From Prauserella halophila (lineage in GTDB: Bacteria > Actinomycetota > Actinomycetes > Mycobacteriales > Pseudonocardiaceae), in contig NZ_JAMTCQ010000011.1 in NCBI RefSeq assembly GCF_024171895.1, positions 186,001 to 250,000 on the forward strand: a stretch of DNA of 64,000 nucleotides. Reading direction: 5' to 3'. A model generated the notes under the pieces. It was not told where the DNA came from, did not search any database, and saw only the letters and a list, made by a program, of their open reading frames with translations. A program made the position numbers and the translations under genes. Position 1 is the stretch's first letter. Every line of letters begins with the position of its first letter. This document shows positions 22,319 through 30,890 of the stretch, in pieces.

Positions 22319-24328
22319 ATGCCTGCGATCGCTCCGTTCGGTACCTGGCCGTCCCCGATCACCGCCGCCGCCGTCGCCGCCGCTGGTGCGACACCCCAGT
22401 GGCTCGATGTCGTGCACGGACCCGGCCCGGTGCACGGCGACCGGGACACGGGTGCGGGCCCCGCGGTGTGGTGGGCCGAGGCCCGGCCTGCCGAGGGAGG
22501 CAGGGTCGCGCTGGTGCGCATCGGCGACGACGGCCGCGCCGAGGACGTGCTGGCGCCGCCGTGGAACGTCCGGAACCGCCTCCACGAGTACGGCGGCAGG
22601 CCGTGGACGGTGGTCGGCGACACACTCGCGTTCACCCATTGGGACGATCAGCGCATCTATGCGGCGCCGCTACCGGGCGGTTCCGCCGGTGCCGACTCCG
22701 ACGGCCGGGTGCGGCCGCTGACGCCCGAGCCCGCCGTCCCGCACGGCGTCCGGTACGGCGACCTGCGCCCCGGAGCCGACGGCGCCGTGTGGGCGGTACG
22801 GGAGACCGCGACCGGATCCCGCCGTACCGACGTCTCCCGCGACCTGATCGCCGTGAGCCGCGACGGTGAGGTCCGGTCCCTGGCCGCCACCCACCACTTC
22901 CTCACCGCACCGCAGCTCTCCCCCGACGGCCGCCGCGCCGCCTGGTTGGGCTGGGACCACCCGTCGATGCCGTGGGACGAGACGGCCGTGTGCGTGGCCG
23001 AGGTCGACGGCGACGGCGCGTTGGGACCGCACCGCGTCGTGGCGGGCGGCGACGGCGTGTCGGTGTGCCAACTGACGTGGGGGCCTGCGGGCGAGCTGCT
23101 CGCACTGGCCGATCCGTCGGGCTGGTGGAACCTGCACCGGGTGTCGTTGGCCGGTGCCGCCGGCGGCACCGGGTTCGAGGCGATCGCCCCGGTCGAGGCC
23201 GAACTCGGCGGGGCGCTGTGGAAGACGGGCGCGCGCTGGCTGGCACCGCTCGACCGGGACCGGTATGCGGTGCTGGCGTCCGGCCGGTTGGCCGTCCTCG
23301 ACACGACCTCGGGGACGCTCACCCCCGTCGCCCCGGAACTGACGGCGTGGGCACCGTCGCTCGCGGTCGCCGGCGGTGACGTCGTCGGTATCGCGGCGGG
23401 GCCCCACACGGAGAACACCGTCGTGCGCGTGCGGCCCGATGACGGCACGGTCGAACACCTCACCCCAGAGCCGGAGCTGCCGCCCGCGGAGTACCTGTCG
23501 GTGCCGCAGGAGCGCACGTTCCGCACCGCCGACGGCCACGCGGTGCCGGCCTACGTCTACCCGCCGCGGCACCCGGAATGTGCGGGCCCGGACGACGAAC
23601 GCCCGCCGTACCTGGTGCACGCCCACGGTGGCCCGACCGGCCGCAACTACGCGGTGCTCGACCTGGACTTCTCCTACTTCACCAGTAGGGGCATCGGTGT
23701 CGTGGCCGTCGACTACGGCGGGTCCGTCGGCTACGGCCGGCACTACCGGGAGCGGCTGCGCGAGCAGTGGGGCGTGGTGGACGTTGCCGACTGCGCCGCC
23801 GTCGCCCGCACCCTCGTCGAGGAGGGCACGGCCGACCCGGAGCGGATCGCGATCCGTGGCGGCAGTGCAGGCGGGTTCACGTCGGCGGCGTCGATGACGA
23901 CGACCGGCACCTATCGTGCGGCGACGGTCAAGTTCCCGATCCTCGATCTGGCGGAGTGGACGGGTGACGGCGGCGAGGTGCACGATTTCGAAGCGCAGTA
24001 CGTGTACGGGCTCGTCGGGCCGCTGCCGGAGACGATCCGGCGGTACCGGGACCGCTCCCCTCTCCACCACCTCGACGACCTGGCCGGCCCGGTGCTGATG
24101 CTGCAGGGTCTCGACGACGAGATCTGCCCGCCCGATCAGGCCGAACGGTTCATCGCGGCGCTGGAGGGCAGCGGAATCCCGCACGCCTATCTCCCGTTCG
24201 AGGGGGAGCAACACGGCTTCCGCAGTGCGGCGACGATCGTCGCCGCACTGGAGGCGGAGCTGGCGTTCTACGGGCAGGTGTTCGGCTTCGGCACCCCCGA
24301 CGTTCCGGCGCTGGAGTTGCGCCGATGA
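22319..24328 (+). CDS. S9 family prolyl oligopeptidase-type serine peptidase
   Basis: 669 residues: an N-terminal beta-propeller (about 1-400, with ARLGW-type blades such as LTAPQLSPDGRRAAWLGWDHPSMPWDET) and a C-terminal alpha/beta hydrolase. The catalytic triad is S516 in GGSAGG, the Asp in LQGLDDEICPP and the His in EGEQHGF. It cleaves short peptides in the cytoplasm. ATG 22319 is supported by the divergent start of DUF3090 upstream. Its stop overlaps the LD-carboxypeptidase start, implying joint peptide turnover. Confidence 0.93.
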   Translation: MPAIAPFGTWPSPITAAAVAAAGATPQWLDVVHGPGPVHGDRDTGAGPAVWWAEARPAEGGRVALVRIGDDGRAEDVLAPPWNVRNRLHEYGGRPWTVVGDTLAFTHWDDQRIYAAPLPGGSAGADSDGRVRPLTPEPAVPHGVRYGDLRPGADGAVWAVRETATGSRRTDVSRDLIAVSRDGEVRSLAATHHFLTAPQLSPDGRRAAWLGWDHPSMPWDETAVCVAEVDGDGALGPHRVVAGGDGVSVCQLTWGPAGELLALADPSGWWNLHRVSLAGAAGGTGFEAIAPVEAELGGALWKTGARWLAPLDRDRYAVLASGRLAVLDTTSGTLTPVAPELTAWAPSLAVAGGDVVGIAAGPHTENTVVRVRPDDGTVEHLTPEPELPPAEYLSVPQERTFRTADGHAVPAYVYPPRHPECAGPDDERPPYLVHAHGGPTGRNYAVLDLDFSYFTSRGIGVVAVDYGGSVGYGRHYRERLREQWGVVDVADCAAVARTLVEEGTADPERIAIRGGSAGGFTSAASMTTTGTYRAATVKFPILDLAEWTGDGGEVHDFEAQYVYGLVGPLPETIRRYRDRSPLHHLDDLAGPVLMLQGLDDEICPPDQAERFIAALEGSGIPHAYLPFEGEQHGFRSAATIVAALEAELAFYGQVFGFGTPDVPALELRR

Positions 24329-25218
24329 CGCCGCGCGCCCTCCAGCCGGGTGACACCGTGGCGCTGGTCGCCCCGTCGGGGCCCATCAGTGGGGAGCTCG
24401 TGGATCAGGCGGTCACTGCGTTCACCGCGTGGGGACTGCGGGTCGACGTGTTCGACGGGGTACGGGCGCGGCATCCGCGGTATCCGTACCTCGCGGGAAC
24501 GGACGAGCAGCGCGCGGCCGATTTCACCAGCGCCTGGACGCGTGACGACGTCGCGGCGGTCGTGGCTGCACGGGGTGGGTACGGCGCCCAGCGCATGATC
24601 GACCTGGTCGACTGGGACGCCGTCCGGGCGGCCGGCCCGAAGCTCTTCGCCGGGTCGAGCGACATCACCGCACTGCACGCCGCCCTCGCCCACCACCTCG
24701 GCGGCCCGACGGTGTTCTCGACCATGCCGGCCTCGGCCCATTTCGACTCCGTCGCCGCCGAGAGCCTGCGCGAGGCGCTGTTCCATCCCGCCGCCACGCG
24801 GACGATCCGCGGTCCGGACGCGCGCACGCTCCTCGGCGGCACGGCCACCGGCCACACGGTCGGCGGCAACCTCAGCCTGCTCGCCGCGAGCGCGGGCACA
24901 CCCGAGCAGCAGCACGCGGCCGGAGCGATCGCACTGCTCGAGGACGTCGGCGAGGAGGTCTACCGGATCGACCGGATGCTGACGCAGCTGCTGCGATCCG
25001 ATTGGTTCGACGGCGTCGCCGGGATCGCCCTGGGGTCGTGGGCCGAGTGCGGTGACCCGCGGGAGGTCGAAGCACTCCTCCTGGAACGGCTCGGCCACCT
25101 CGACGTACCGATGGTGTGGGAGCTCGGTTTCGGCCACCACCGGGGCGCGTTGACACTCCCGCTCGGCGCCCCTGCGGAACTGGACGCCGACGCCGCACAC
25201 CTGGTGGTCCATCCCTGA
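24325..25218 (+). CDS. LD-carboxypeptidase (peptidase S66, LdcA/MccF type)
   Basis: 297 residues; ATGA overlap with the S9 peptidase. The N-terminal GDTVALVAPSGPI, the substrate-pocket RGGYGAQRMIDLVDWD and the nucleophile motif AGSSDITAL (S112) are S66 signatures; the late LLEDVGEEVYRIDRMLTQLL carries the catalytic glutamate, with the catalytic histidine expected near the end (GFGHHRGALTLPLG). It removes the terminal D-amino acid from muropeptide tetrapeptides, or acts on related peptide conjugates, in the cytoplasm. Confidence 0.93.
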   Translation: MTPRALQPGDTVALVAPSGPISGELVDQAVTAFTAWGLRVDVFDGVRARHPRYPYLAGTDEQRAADFTSAWTRDDVAAVVAARGGYGAQRMIDLVDWDAVRAAGPKLFAGSSDITALHAALAHHLGGPTVFSTMPASAHFDSVAAESLREALFHPAATRTIRGPDARTLLGGTATGHTVGGNLSLLAASAGTPEQQHAAGAIALLEDVGEEVYRIDRMLTQLLRSDWFDGVAGIALGSWAECGDPREVEALLLERLGHLDVPMVWELGFGHHRGALTLPLGAPAELDADAAHLVVHP

Positions 25219-25247
25219 CCGGTGCCGACCGGCCTTACTCTCGGGGT

Positions 25248-25664
25248 ATGAAACTCGATCCGGTCGATGCCCGTTCCCGGTTCGCCGCGGCCCGGGTGGC
25301 GACGCTGGCCACCGCCGACGTCGACGGCGTGCCCCACCTCGTGCCGGTGACGTTCGCGGTCGAGGGCGACACCGTGGTGTTCGCGATCGACGACAAGCCC
25401 AAGTCGACGTCGAACCTGCGGCGGCTGCGCAACATCGCGGCGAATCCGCGGGTGTCGCTGCTGGTCGATCACTACGAGGACGACTGGCGCAGGCTCTGGT
25501 GGGCGCGGGCCGACGGCACGGCGACGGTGCACGACGACGGGGCCGACCGCATGCCCGCGATCCGTGCCCTGACGGCGCGCTACCCGCAGTACGAGGACAC
25601 GCCGCCGCAGGGGCCGGTCGTGGTGATCGCCGTCAGCGGCTGGAGCGGCTGGTCGGCGAGCTGA
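25248..25664 (+). CDS. PPOX-class F420-dependent enzyme, Rv0121-like
   Basis: 138 residues. FAAARVATLATADVDGVPHLVPVTFAVEGDTVVFAIDDKPKS is the split-barrel N-terminal half of the pyridoxamine-oxidase-like family; RLRNIAANPRVSLLVDHYEDDWRRLWWARADGTA and the closing SGWSGW match the Rv0121 group assigned to F420. The substrate is unknown. Its last 32 bases overlap, on the opposite strand, the end of the MptB-like gene. Confidence 0.9.
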   Translation: MKLDPVDARSRFAAARVATLATADVDGVPHLVPVTFAVEGDTVVFAIDDKPKSTSNLRRLRNIAANPRVSLLVDHYEDDWRRLWWARADGTATVHDDGADRMPAIRALTARYPQYEDTPPQGPVVVIAVSGWSGWSAS

Positions 25665-27240
25665 GCGGCAGCTCGGGGCGGCGCACGTCCGGCCGCCGCC
25701 ACGCGGCGACGAGCCCCAGCGGATCGGGTTTGAGCAGCGACGCGGCTGCGTAGAGGCTCGCCGCGACGACGCCCACGATGAACCACCAGTGGTACAGGCT
25801 CTGCTCACCCGTCGGGTAGTACACGAGCACGAGGAACACGCTGATCCCGACAACCGCCGCCAGGTGCGTGCGCTTCCAGCGGAACAGAGCCAGGACCACG
25901 AAACCCCAGGTGAGGTACCACGGCAGCGTCGGCGGCGCGAAGATCGCCACGGTCAGCAGCGCGATCCCCATCCGGAAAATCGTCGTGTTGTCGTCGCCGT
26001 GCCGTGCCAGCCACCACTGCCGCACCGCGATGGCGGCGAGCGCCAGCCAGCCCAGGCCGCGGGCGACGTCGACGAACGGACCCGGCGGGACGTCGACGAT
26101 CGTCTTGACGAGGGTGTGCACGGCCTCGCCGACGCCACTCGGGAAGTTCAGCCAGTTGACGATGATCTGCGGCGCGGACAAGCCCGCGAACCAGCCGAGG
26201 TTGAACGAGCCGAGCGACGCCCACGTTCCGGCGACGAACACCGCGCCGAAGATGCCCAGCGCAGGAGTCACGGCCGCGACGAAGCGCCGGCACAGACTGC
26301 GTTCGGCCGGCAGGTGGTTCGCCCAGATCCACACCAGGAACGGCAGGGCGATCGCGGCCGTCGGCTTGATCAGCATCCCCACGGTCACGAGCCCGACCGC
26401 GAGCGCGTGCTTGCGGTCGAGGGCCAGCAGCACGCCGACGGCCAGGAAACCGAGCATCAGCAGGTCGTTGTGAGGTCCGCCGACGAGGTGGATGACCATC
26501 ATCGGGCTGGCCACCGCGAGCCACATCGTCACGGCGAGGTTGCCGCCGAGCTTGCGGACCAGCTTCGGCAGTGCCCACAGCACTGCGGCCAGGCCCACCA
26601 GCAGTACCAGCCGGGTGACGATCACGCCGGCGATGACGTTCTCGCCCGTGGCACCCACGATGTGCTGCGAGATCCACAGGAACAGCGGACCGTACGGTGC
26701 CGGGGTCGTCTGCCACAACGGATGTACGTTCTCCACGACCGTGGGCAGGGTGTCGAGCGCGGCCGGGCCGTAGGCGTACGGATCGAGCCCGTGCAGCAGC
26801 TGTGCCCCCTGGCCGAGGTACGAGAAGACGTCGCGGGTGAACAGCGGCGGCGCGACCAGTAACGGCGCCATCCAGGACAGCGCGGCGATCACCACCGGGC
26901 GCGCACCGACCCGGCCTGCCAGCACGTGCCGACCGAGCCGGACCCACGCCCACACGACGAGACCGAACCCGACGTACAGCAGCCCTGTCATGAGGACCTT
27001 GCCGTGGCCGTACCGGATCCACGACAGCGGGCCCTGGCTCAGCACCGGGTCGTGCACGAGTACCCCGGCCGCACCGAAGGACGCGATCAGGACCAGGACG
27101 CTGCCGACCACGCCCATGAGCGTTGTGCGCAGCGGAAACCGTCCCGTGCCGCTCTCCGGGTCGGCCGGGATGAACGTGTCCGCAAGGCCCTTCCCGGTCC
27201 GGGTTCCGGCGCCGGGCACGGGGTCGGTGGTGGTCGCCAT
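25633..27240 (-). CDS. mptB: Alpha-1,6-mannopyranosyltransferase, MptB-like
   Basis: 535 residues with about 12-13 membrane helices, a GT-C glycosyltransferase that uses polyprenol-phosphate-mannose. FTRDVFSYLGQGAQLLHGLDPYAYGP in the first outside loop carries the catalytic acidic pair typical of the family, and PLWQTTPAPYGPLFLWISQ is strongly conserved in MptA/MptB. These enzymes extend the mannan core of lipomannan/lipoarabinomannan, supporting a mycolata- or Pseudonocardiaceae-like envelope. The MptB rather than MptA label is tentative. Confidence 0.85.
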   Translation of the reverse strand: MATTTDPVPGAGTRTGKGLADTFIPADPESGTGRFPLRTTLMGVVGSVLVLIASFGAAGVLVHDPVLSQGPLSWIRYGHGKVLMTGLLYVGFGLVVWAWVRLGRHVLAGRVGARPVVIAALSWMAPLLVAPPLFTRDVFSYLGQGAQLLHGLDPYAYGPAALDTLPTVVENVHPLWQTTPAPYGPLFLWISQHIVGATGENVIAGVIVTRLVLLVGLAAVLWALPKLVRKLGGNLAVTMWLAVASPMMVIHLVGGPHNDLLMLGFLAVGVLLALDRKHALAVGLVTVGMLIKPTAAIALPFLVWIWANHLPAERSLCRRFVAAVTPALGIFGAVFVAGTWASLGSFNLGWFAGLSAPQIIVNWLNFPSGVGEAVHTLVKTIVDVPPGPFVDVARGLGWLALAAIAVRQWWLARHGDDNTTIFRMGIALLTVAIFAPPTLPWYLTWGFVVLALFRWKRTHLAAVVGISVFLVLVYYPTGEQSLYHWWFIVGVVAASLYAAASLLKPDPLGLVAAWRRPDVRRPELPLSSPTSRSSR

Positions 27241-27348
27241 ACTAGGTTTTGAGGTTACACACCACGCTCGGGCTCCCTGATATCACCCGATGTATCCGGA
27301 GTCACTACGCGTATCGGCGTATTCCGGTCGCACGGGCCGCCGCCCGGC

Positions 27349-28986
27349 TCACCCCGCAGGCCACACGTCGTCGGGCTCGGGCGAGGGCATCGCCGCGAGC
27401 AGAGCCCGGGTGTAGTCGTGCCGCGGTTCGAGCAGCACCTGCTCCACCGGTCCGACCTCCACGAGTTCGCCGCGGTACATCACGGCCACCCGGTCGGCGA
27501 TGTTCCACGCCAGGCCGAGGTCGTGCGTGATCACCAGGCCCGCGAGGCCCAGCTGCCTGCGCAGCCGCAGCAACAGCCCGAGGATCTCGCCGCGCACCGA
27601 GGCATCCAGCGACGCGACCGGTTCGTCGGCCACCAGCACGCTCGGGTTCAGCGCCAGTGCACCGGCGATGACCACACGCTGGCGTTGCCCACCGGACAGC
27701 TCGTGCGGCAACCGCGTCAGATACTGCTCGGCGGGCCTGAGTTCGGCGGCCTCGAGCGCGGCCACCACGGTGCCGGGTTCATCGGCGTCCAGCCCGTGAA
27801 TGCGCGGGCCTTCGGCCACCGACTCGTACACCGTGTGCCGCGGGTTGAGCGCGCTGTTGGGATCCTGCAGCACCAGTTGGACGCGGCGCCGGTAGTCCCG
27901 CAGCCCGGACGCGGACGTCGGCACGGGTCCACCGTCGTAGTACACGCCGCCCGCCGTCGGCTTCTGCAGGCCGAGCAGTGTCCTCGCGAGCGTCGTCTTG
28001 CCCGAGCCGGACTGTCCGACGAGCGCGACGATCTCGTCCCGCCGCACGTCGAGGTCGACACCGCCCACCGCGGCCACGGCGGACCCGGCGCGGTCGCGGA
28101 AGTGCACCCGCAGCTCCCGCGCCGACAGCAGCACCGGCGACTGCGGGTCCCGCTCCCCTTCCTCCGGCAGCGGTTCCGCCGTGGCGGGCGCGTACCGCGA
28201 CACCGGGTCGCCGACCTCGGGGAAGGCAGCAGCCAGCGCCTTCGTGTGCTCGTGCCGCGGTGCGGTGATGACCTCCTTCGCGTTCCCGGTCTCGACGATC
28301 AGCCCCTGATACATGACCGCGATCCGGCTGCAGGTCGCGGCCAGCACCGACAGGTCGTGCGTGATGAACACGAGGCCGATGCCGCGTTCCTCGACCAGCC
28401 TGCCGAGCAGGTCGAGCACCTGTGCCTGCACGATCACGTCCAGCGCGGTGGTCGGTTCGTCGGCGATGACGAGTTGCGGGGCGCAGGCCAGCGCCATCGC
28501 GATCATCACGCGTTGCTTCTGCCCGCCCGACAGCTCGTGCGGGTACGCCTTCGCCTTCGCCGCGGACAGGTCCACCTGCGCCAACAGTTCGTGTACGCGT
28601 GCCTCGGCCTCGGCCGCACTCGCCCCGGTGTGCAGCCGCAGCGGTTCGGCGATCTGCTTGCCCACGCGCCGCACCGGGTTGAGCGCGTGCATGGCGCCCT
28701 GGAACACCACCGATGCCTCCGACCACCGCGCGGCCCGCAACCTGCCCCAGCGCATCGCACCGACGTCCTCGCCGTCGAGCAGCACCCGGCCGGTGACCTT
28801 CGCCGACTTCGGCAGCAGCCGCAGTACGCTCGCCACGACCGTGGACTTGCCGGAACCGGACTCGCCCGCGATGCCGACCGTCTCGCCCGGCTCCAGGGCG
28901 AGGTCGACGCCGCGCACCGCCTCCACCTCACCGCCGGCGGTCCGGTACGTGACACCGAGGTCCTGCAGTTCGAGTAACGGTGTCAC
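27349..28986 (-). CDS. Dipeptide ABC transporter, fused double ATPase (DppD-DppF)
   Basis: 545 residues: two complete ATPase halves in one chain. First half: GESGSGKST, LSGGQKQRVMIAMAL, VIADEPTTALD. Second half: GQSGSGKTT, LSGGQRQRVVIAGAL, LVADEPVASLD. The linker (about 250-285) holds RYAPATAEPLPEEGERD. GTG 28986 overlaps the permease stop (GTGA). It powers uptake of oligo- or dipeptides through the two permeases just upstream. Confidence 0.94.
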   Translation of the reverse strand: MTPLLELQDLGVTYRTAGGEVEAVRGVDLALEPGETVGIAGESGSGKSTVVASVLRLLPKSAKVTGRVLLDGEDVGAMRWGRLRAARWSEASVVFQGAMHALNPVRRVGKQIAEPLRLHTGASAAEAEARVHELLAQVDLSAAKAKAYPHELSGGQKQRVMIAMALACAPQLVIADEPTTALDVIVQAQVLDLLGRLVEERGIGLVFITHDLSVLAATCSRIAVMYQGLIVETGNAKEVITAPRHEHTKALAAAFPEVGDPVSRYAPATAEPLPEEGERDPQSPVLLSARELRVHFRDRAGSAVAAVGGVDLDVRRDEIVALVGQSGSGKTTLARTLLGLQKPTAGGVYYDGGPVPTSASGLRDYRRRVQLVLQDPNSALNPRHTVYESVAEGPRIHGLDADEPGTVVAALEAAELRPAEQYLTRLPHELSGGQRQRVVIAGALALNPSVLVADEPVASLDASVRGEILGLLLRLRRQLGLAGLVITHDLGLAWNIADRVAVMYRGELVEVGPVEQVLLEPRHDYTRALLAAMPSPEPDDVWPAG

Positions 28987-29864
28987 CGGTCCCCCTTCAG
29001 GCGCGGGTTGAGCACGGTTTCGAGTGCACGTCCGACGAGCGTGAACGAGAGCACGACCAGCACGATCGCGACACCGGGCGGCAGCAGGTACCACCAGGCC
29101 CCCGCCGTCACCGCGCCCGACTGGTTGGCACGGTCGAGCATCGAACCCCAGGAGATCTCGGGCCCGGACATGCCGAGGAACGCCAGCGTCGACTCGGCGA
29201 TGATCGACCCGCCGACGACGAGGGTCGTGTTCGCGAACACGAGCGGCAGCACCGACGGCAGCACGTGTTTGCCGATGATGTGCGTGTGCCCGCCGCCGAG
29301 TGCCTTCGACCGTTCGATGTACGGCCTGCTCTCCACCGACAGCGTCTGCGCGCGCACCAGCCTCGCGGTGGTCGGCCACGAGGTGACGCCGATCGCCATG
29401 ATCACCGTCCACATGGATTTGGGCAGCACGGCCATCAGCACGGCCGCCAGCACCAGCGCAGGCAGCACCAGGAAGAAGTCGGTGATGCGCATCAGCACCG
29501 CCGAGATCCACCCGCCGAAGTGGGCCGACACCACACCGACGAGCGTGCCCACGACCACCGACAGCAGCGTCGCCGCGAACCCGACCAGCAGTGACACCCG
29601 CGCGCCCCACAGCGTCAGCAGCAGCACCGACCGGCCGGATTCGTCCGTCCCGAGCCAGTAGGCACCGCTCGGCGGTTCGAGTGGGCTTCCCGTGGCCGTG
29701 ACGACGTTCAGTCCGTCCTGGTCGATCAGCAGCGGGGCGAGGAGGGAGAACACCACCAGCAGCGCGATGAACGCGGCTCCGAGCAGGCCGCCGGTGTTCG
29801 TCCGGAACTCCCGCCACGCCTGCACCGCGGCTGCGCGCCTGCGCGCCCACACCGGCGCGCTCAC
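28983..29864 (-). CDS. Dipeptide ABC transporter permease (DppC type)
   Basis: 293 residues with about six membrane helices. The GTD-ESGR motif (YWLGTDESGRSVLLLTLWGARVSL) and the EAA loop RSKALGGGHTHIIGKHVLPSVLP, which docks on the ATPase, are typical of DppC/OppC. GTG 29864 overlaps the DppB-type stop, and its own stop overlaps the ATPase start. Confidence 0.93.
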   Translation of the reverse strand: MSAPVWARRRAAAVQAWREFRTNTGGLLGAAFIALLVVFSLLAPLLIDQDGLNVVTATGSPLEPPSGAYWLGTDESGRSVLLLTLWGARVSLLVGFAATLLSVVVGTLVGVVSAHFGGWISAVLMRITDFFLVLPALVLAAVLMAVLPKSMWTVIMAIGVTSWPTTARLVRAQTLSVESRPYIERSKALGGGHTHIIGKHVLPSVLPLVFANTTLVVGGSIIAESTLAFLGMSGPEISWGSMLDRANQSGAVTAGAWWYLLPPGVAIVLVVLSFTLVGRALETVLNPRLKGDR

Positions 29865-30880
29865 GAGGCACGCACCCGCGGGTCGACGACGCGGTACAGC
29901 AGGTCGGCGACCAGATTCATCACGATCACCGAACCGGCGAGAATCACGAACACTCCTTGCAGCACGGGCAGATCAGGCCCGCGCAACGACTCGTAGGTGA
30001 GCAGGCCCAGCCCCGGCCACGAGAACACCGCCTCGACGGTCACCGTGCCGGACACGACCATGCCGAACTGCAGGAAGATCAGCGTCATCGTCGGCAGCAA
30101 CGCGTTGGGTACGGCGTGCCGCCTGCGCACCAGGTCGTCGCGCAGGCCCTTGGCACGGGCCGTCCGCAGATAATCGGCGCCCATCTCCTCGAGCAGGGAC
30201 GAACGCATGACCAGCATGTACTGGGCATATATCACCAGTAACAACGTCAAGCAGGGCAGCGTCAGATGCCAGCCGACGTCGAGTGCCTGCAGCGCGAAGC
30301 CGTCCGGCGGATCGACCGAGGTCATGCCCCGGCTCGGGAACACGCCCTGGGTGGCGATGAGCAGCAGCAGGCCGAGCCAGAACTGCGGCATCGACCACAG
30401 CGCGAGCGCGATACCGGTCTGCGTGCGGTCGAACATGCCGCCCCGGCGCCACGCCGCCCGCACCCCGAGCCAGAGCCCCAGCAGCACGGCCAGCACCGTC
30501 GCGGTGCCGACCAGCAACAGCGTGGGCGCGACTCGTTCGGCGATCATCTCGGCCACCGGCCGACGGTGCATGTAGGACGTGCCGAAATCGCCCTGCACCA
30601 GCCCGCCGACGTAATCGAGGAACTGCTGCCAGACGGGCTGGTCCAGTCCCAACCGCTCGCGCAGGTGTGCCAGCTGTTCCGGGCCGGTCGGACGTTCGCG
30701 GGTCATCGTCACGAGCGGGTCGCCGGGGATCATCCGGAACAGGAAGAAGCCCAGCGCCACGACGAAGACGAGACTGACCAGCGCGCCGCCGACCTTGCCT
30801 GCGACGTACCGCACCGTGGAGGTGCCGCTGCGTCGCTCGTCGGGGTCGGCGGCGTGCTGCTCGGTCGGGCTCGTGGTCAC
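29861..30880 (-). CDS. Dipeptide ABC transporter permease (DppB type)
   Basis: 339 residues. FFLFRMIPGDPLVTM, LRERLGLDQPVWQQFLDYVGGLVQGDFGTSY and the EAA loop RTARAKGLRDDLVRRRHAVPNALLP identify DppB/OppB. A 25-residue hydrophilic N-terminal extension precedes the first helix. It lies 10 bases after the binding-protein gene and is coupled to the DppC-type gene. Confidence 0.93.
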   Translation of the reverse strand: MTTSPTEQHAADPDERRSGTSTVRYVAGKVGGALVSLVFVVALGFFLFRMIPGDPLVTMTRERPTGPEQLAHLRERLGLDQPVWQQFLDYVGGLVQGDFGTSYMHRRPVAEMIAERVAPTLLLVGTATVLAVLLGLWLGVRAAWRRGGMFDRTQTGIALALWSMPQFWLGLLLLIATQGVFPSRGMTSVDPPDGFALQALDVGWHLTLPCLTLLLVIYAQYMLVMRSSLLEEMGADYLRTARAKGLRDDLVRRRHAVPNALLPTMTLIFLQFGMVVSGTVTVEAVFSWPGLGLLTYESLRGPDLPVLQGVFVILAGSVIVMNLVADLLYRVVDPRVRAS

Positions 30881-30890
30881 CGGGCGCTAC

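Noticed and set aside
20795-24328. 1177-codon open frame covering the SCO1664/DUF3090 region and the S9 peptidase
   Set aside because: Only the part from 22319 is peptidase; the upstream part is the mirror of two well-supported minus-strand families and lacks a ribosome site.
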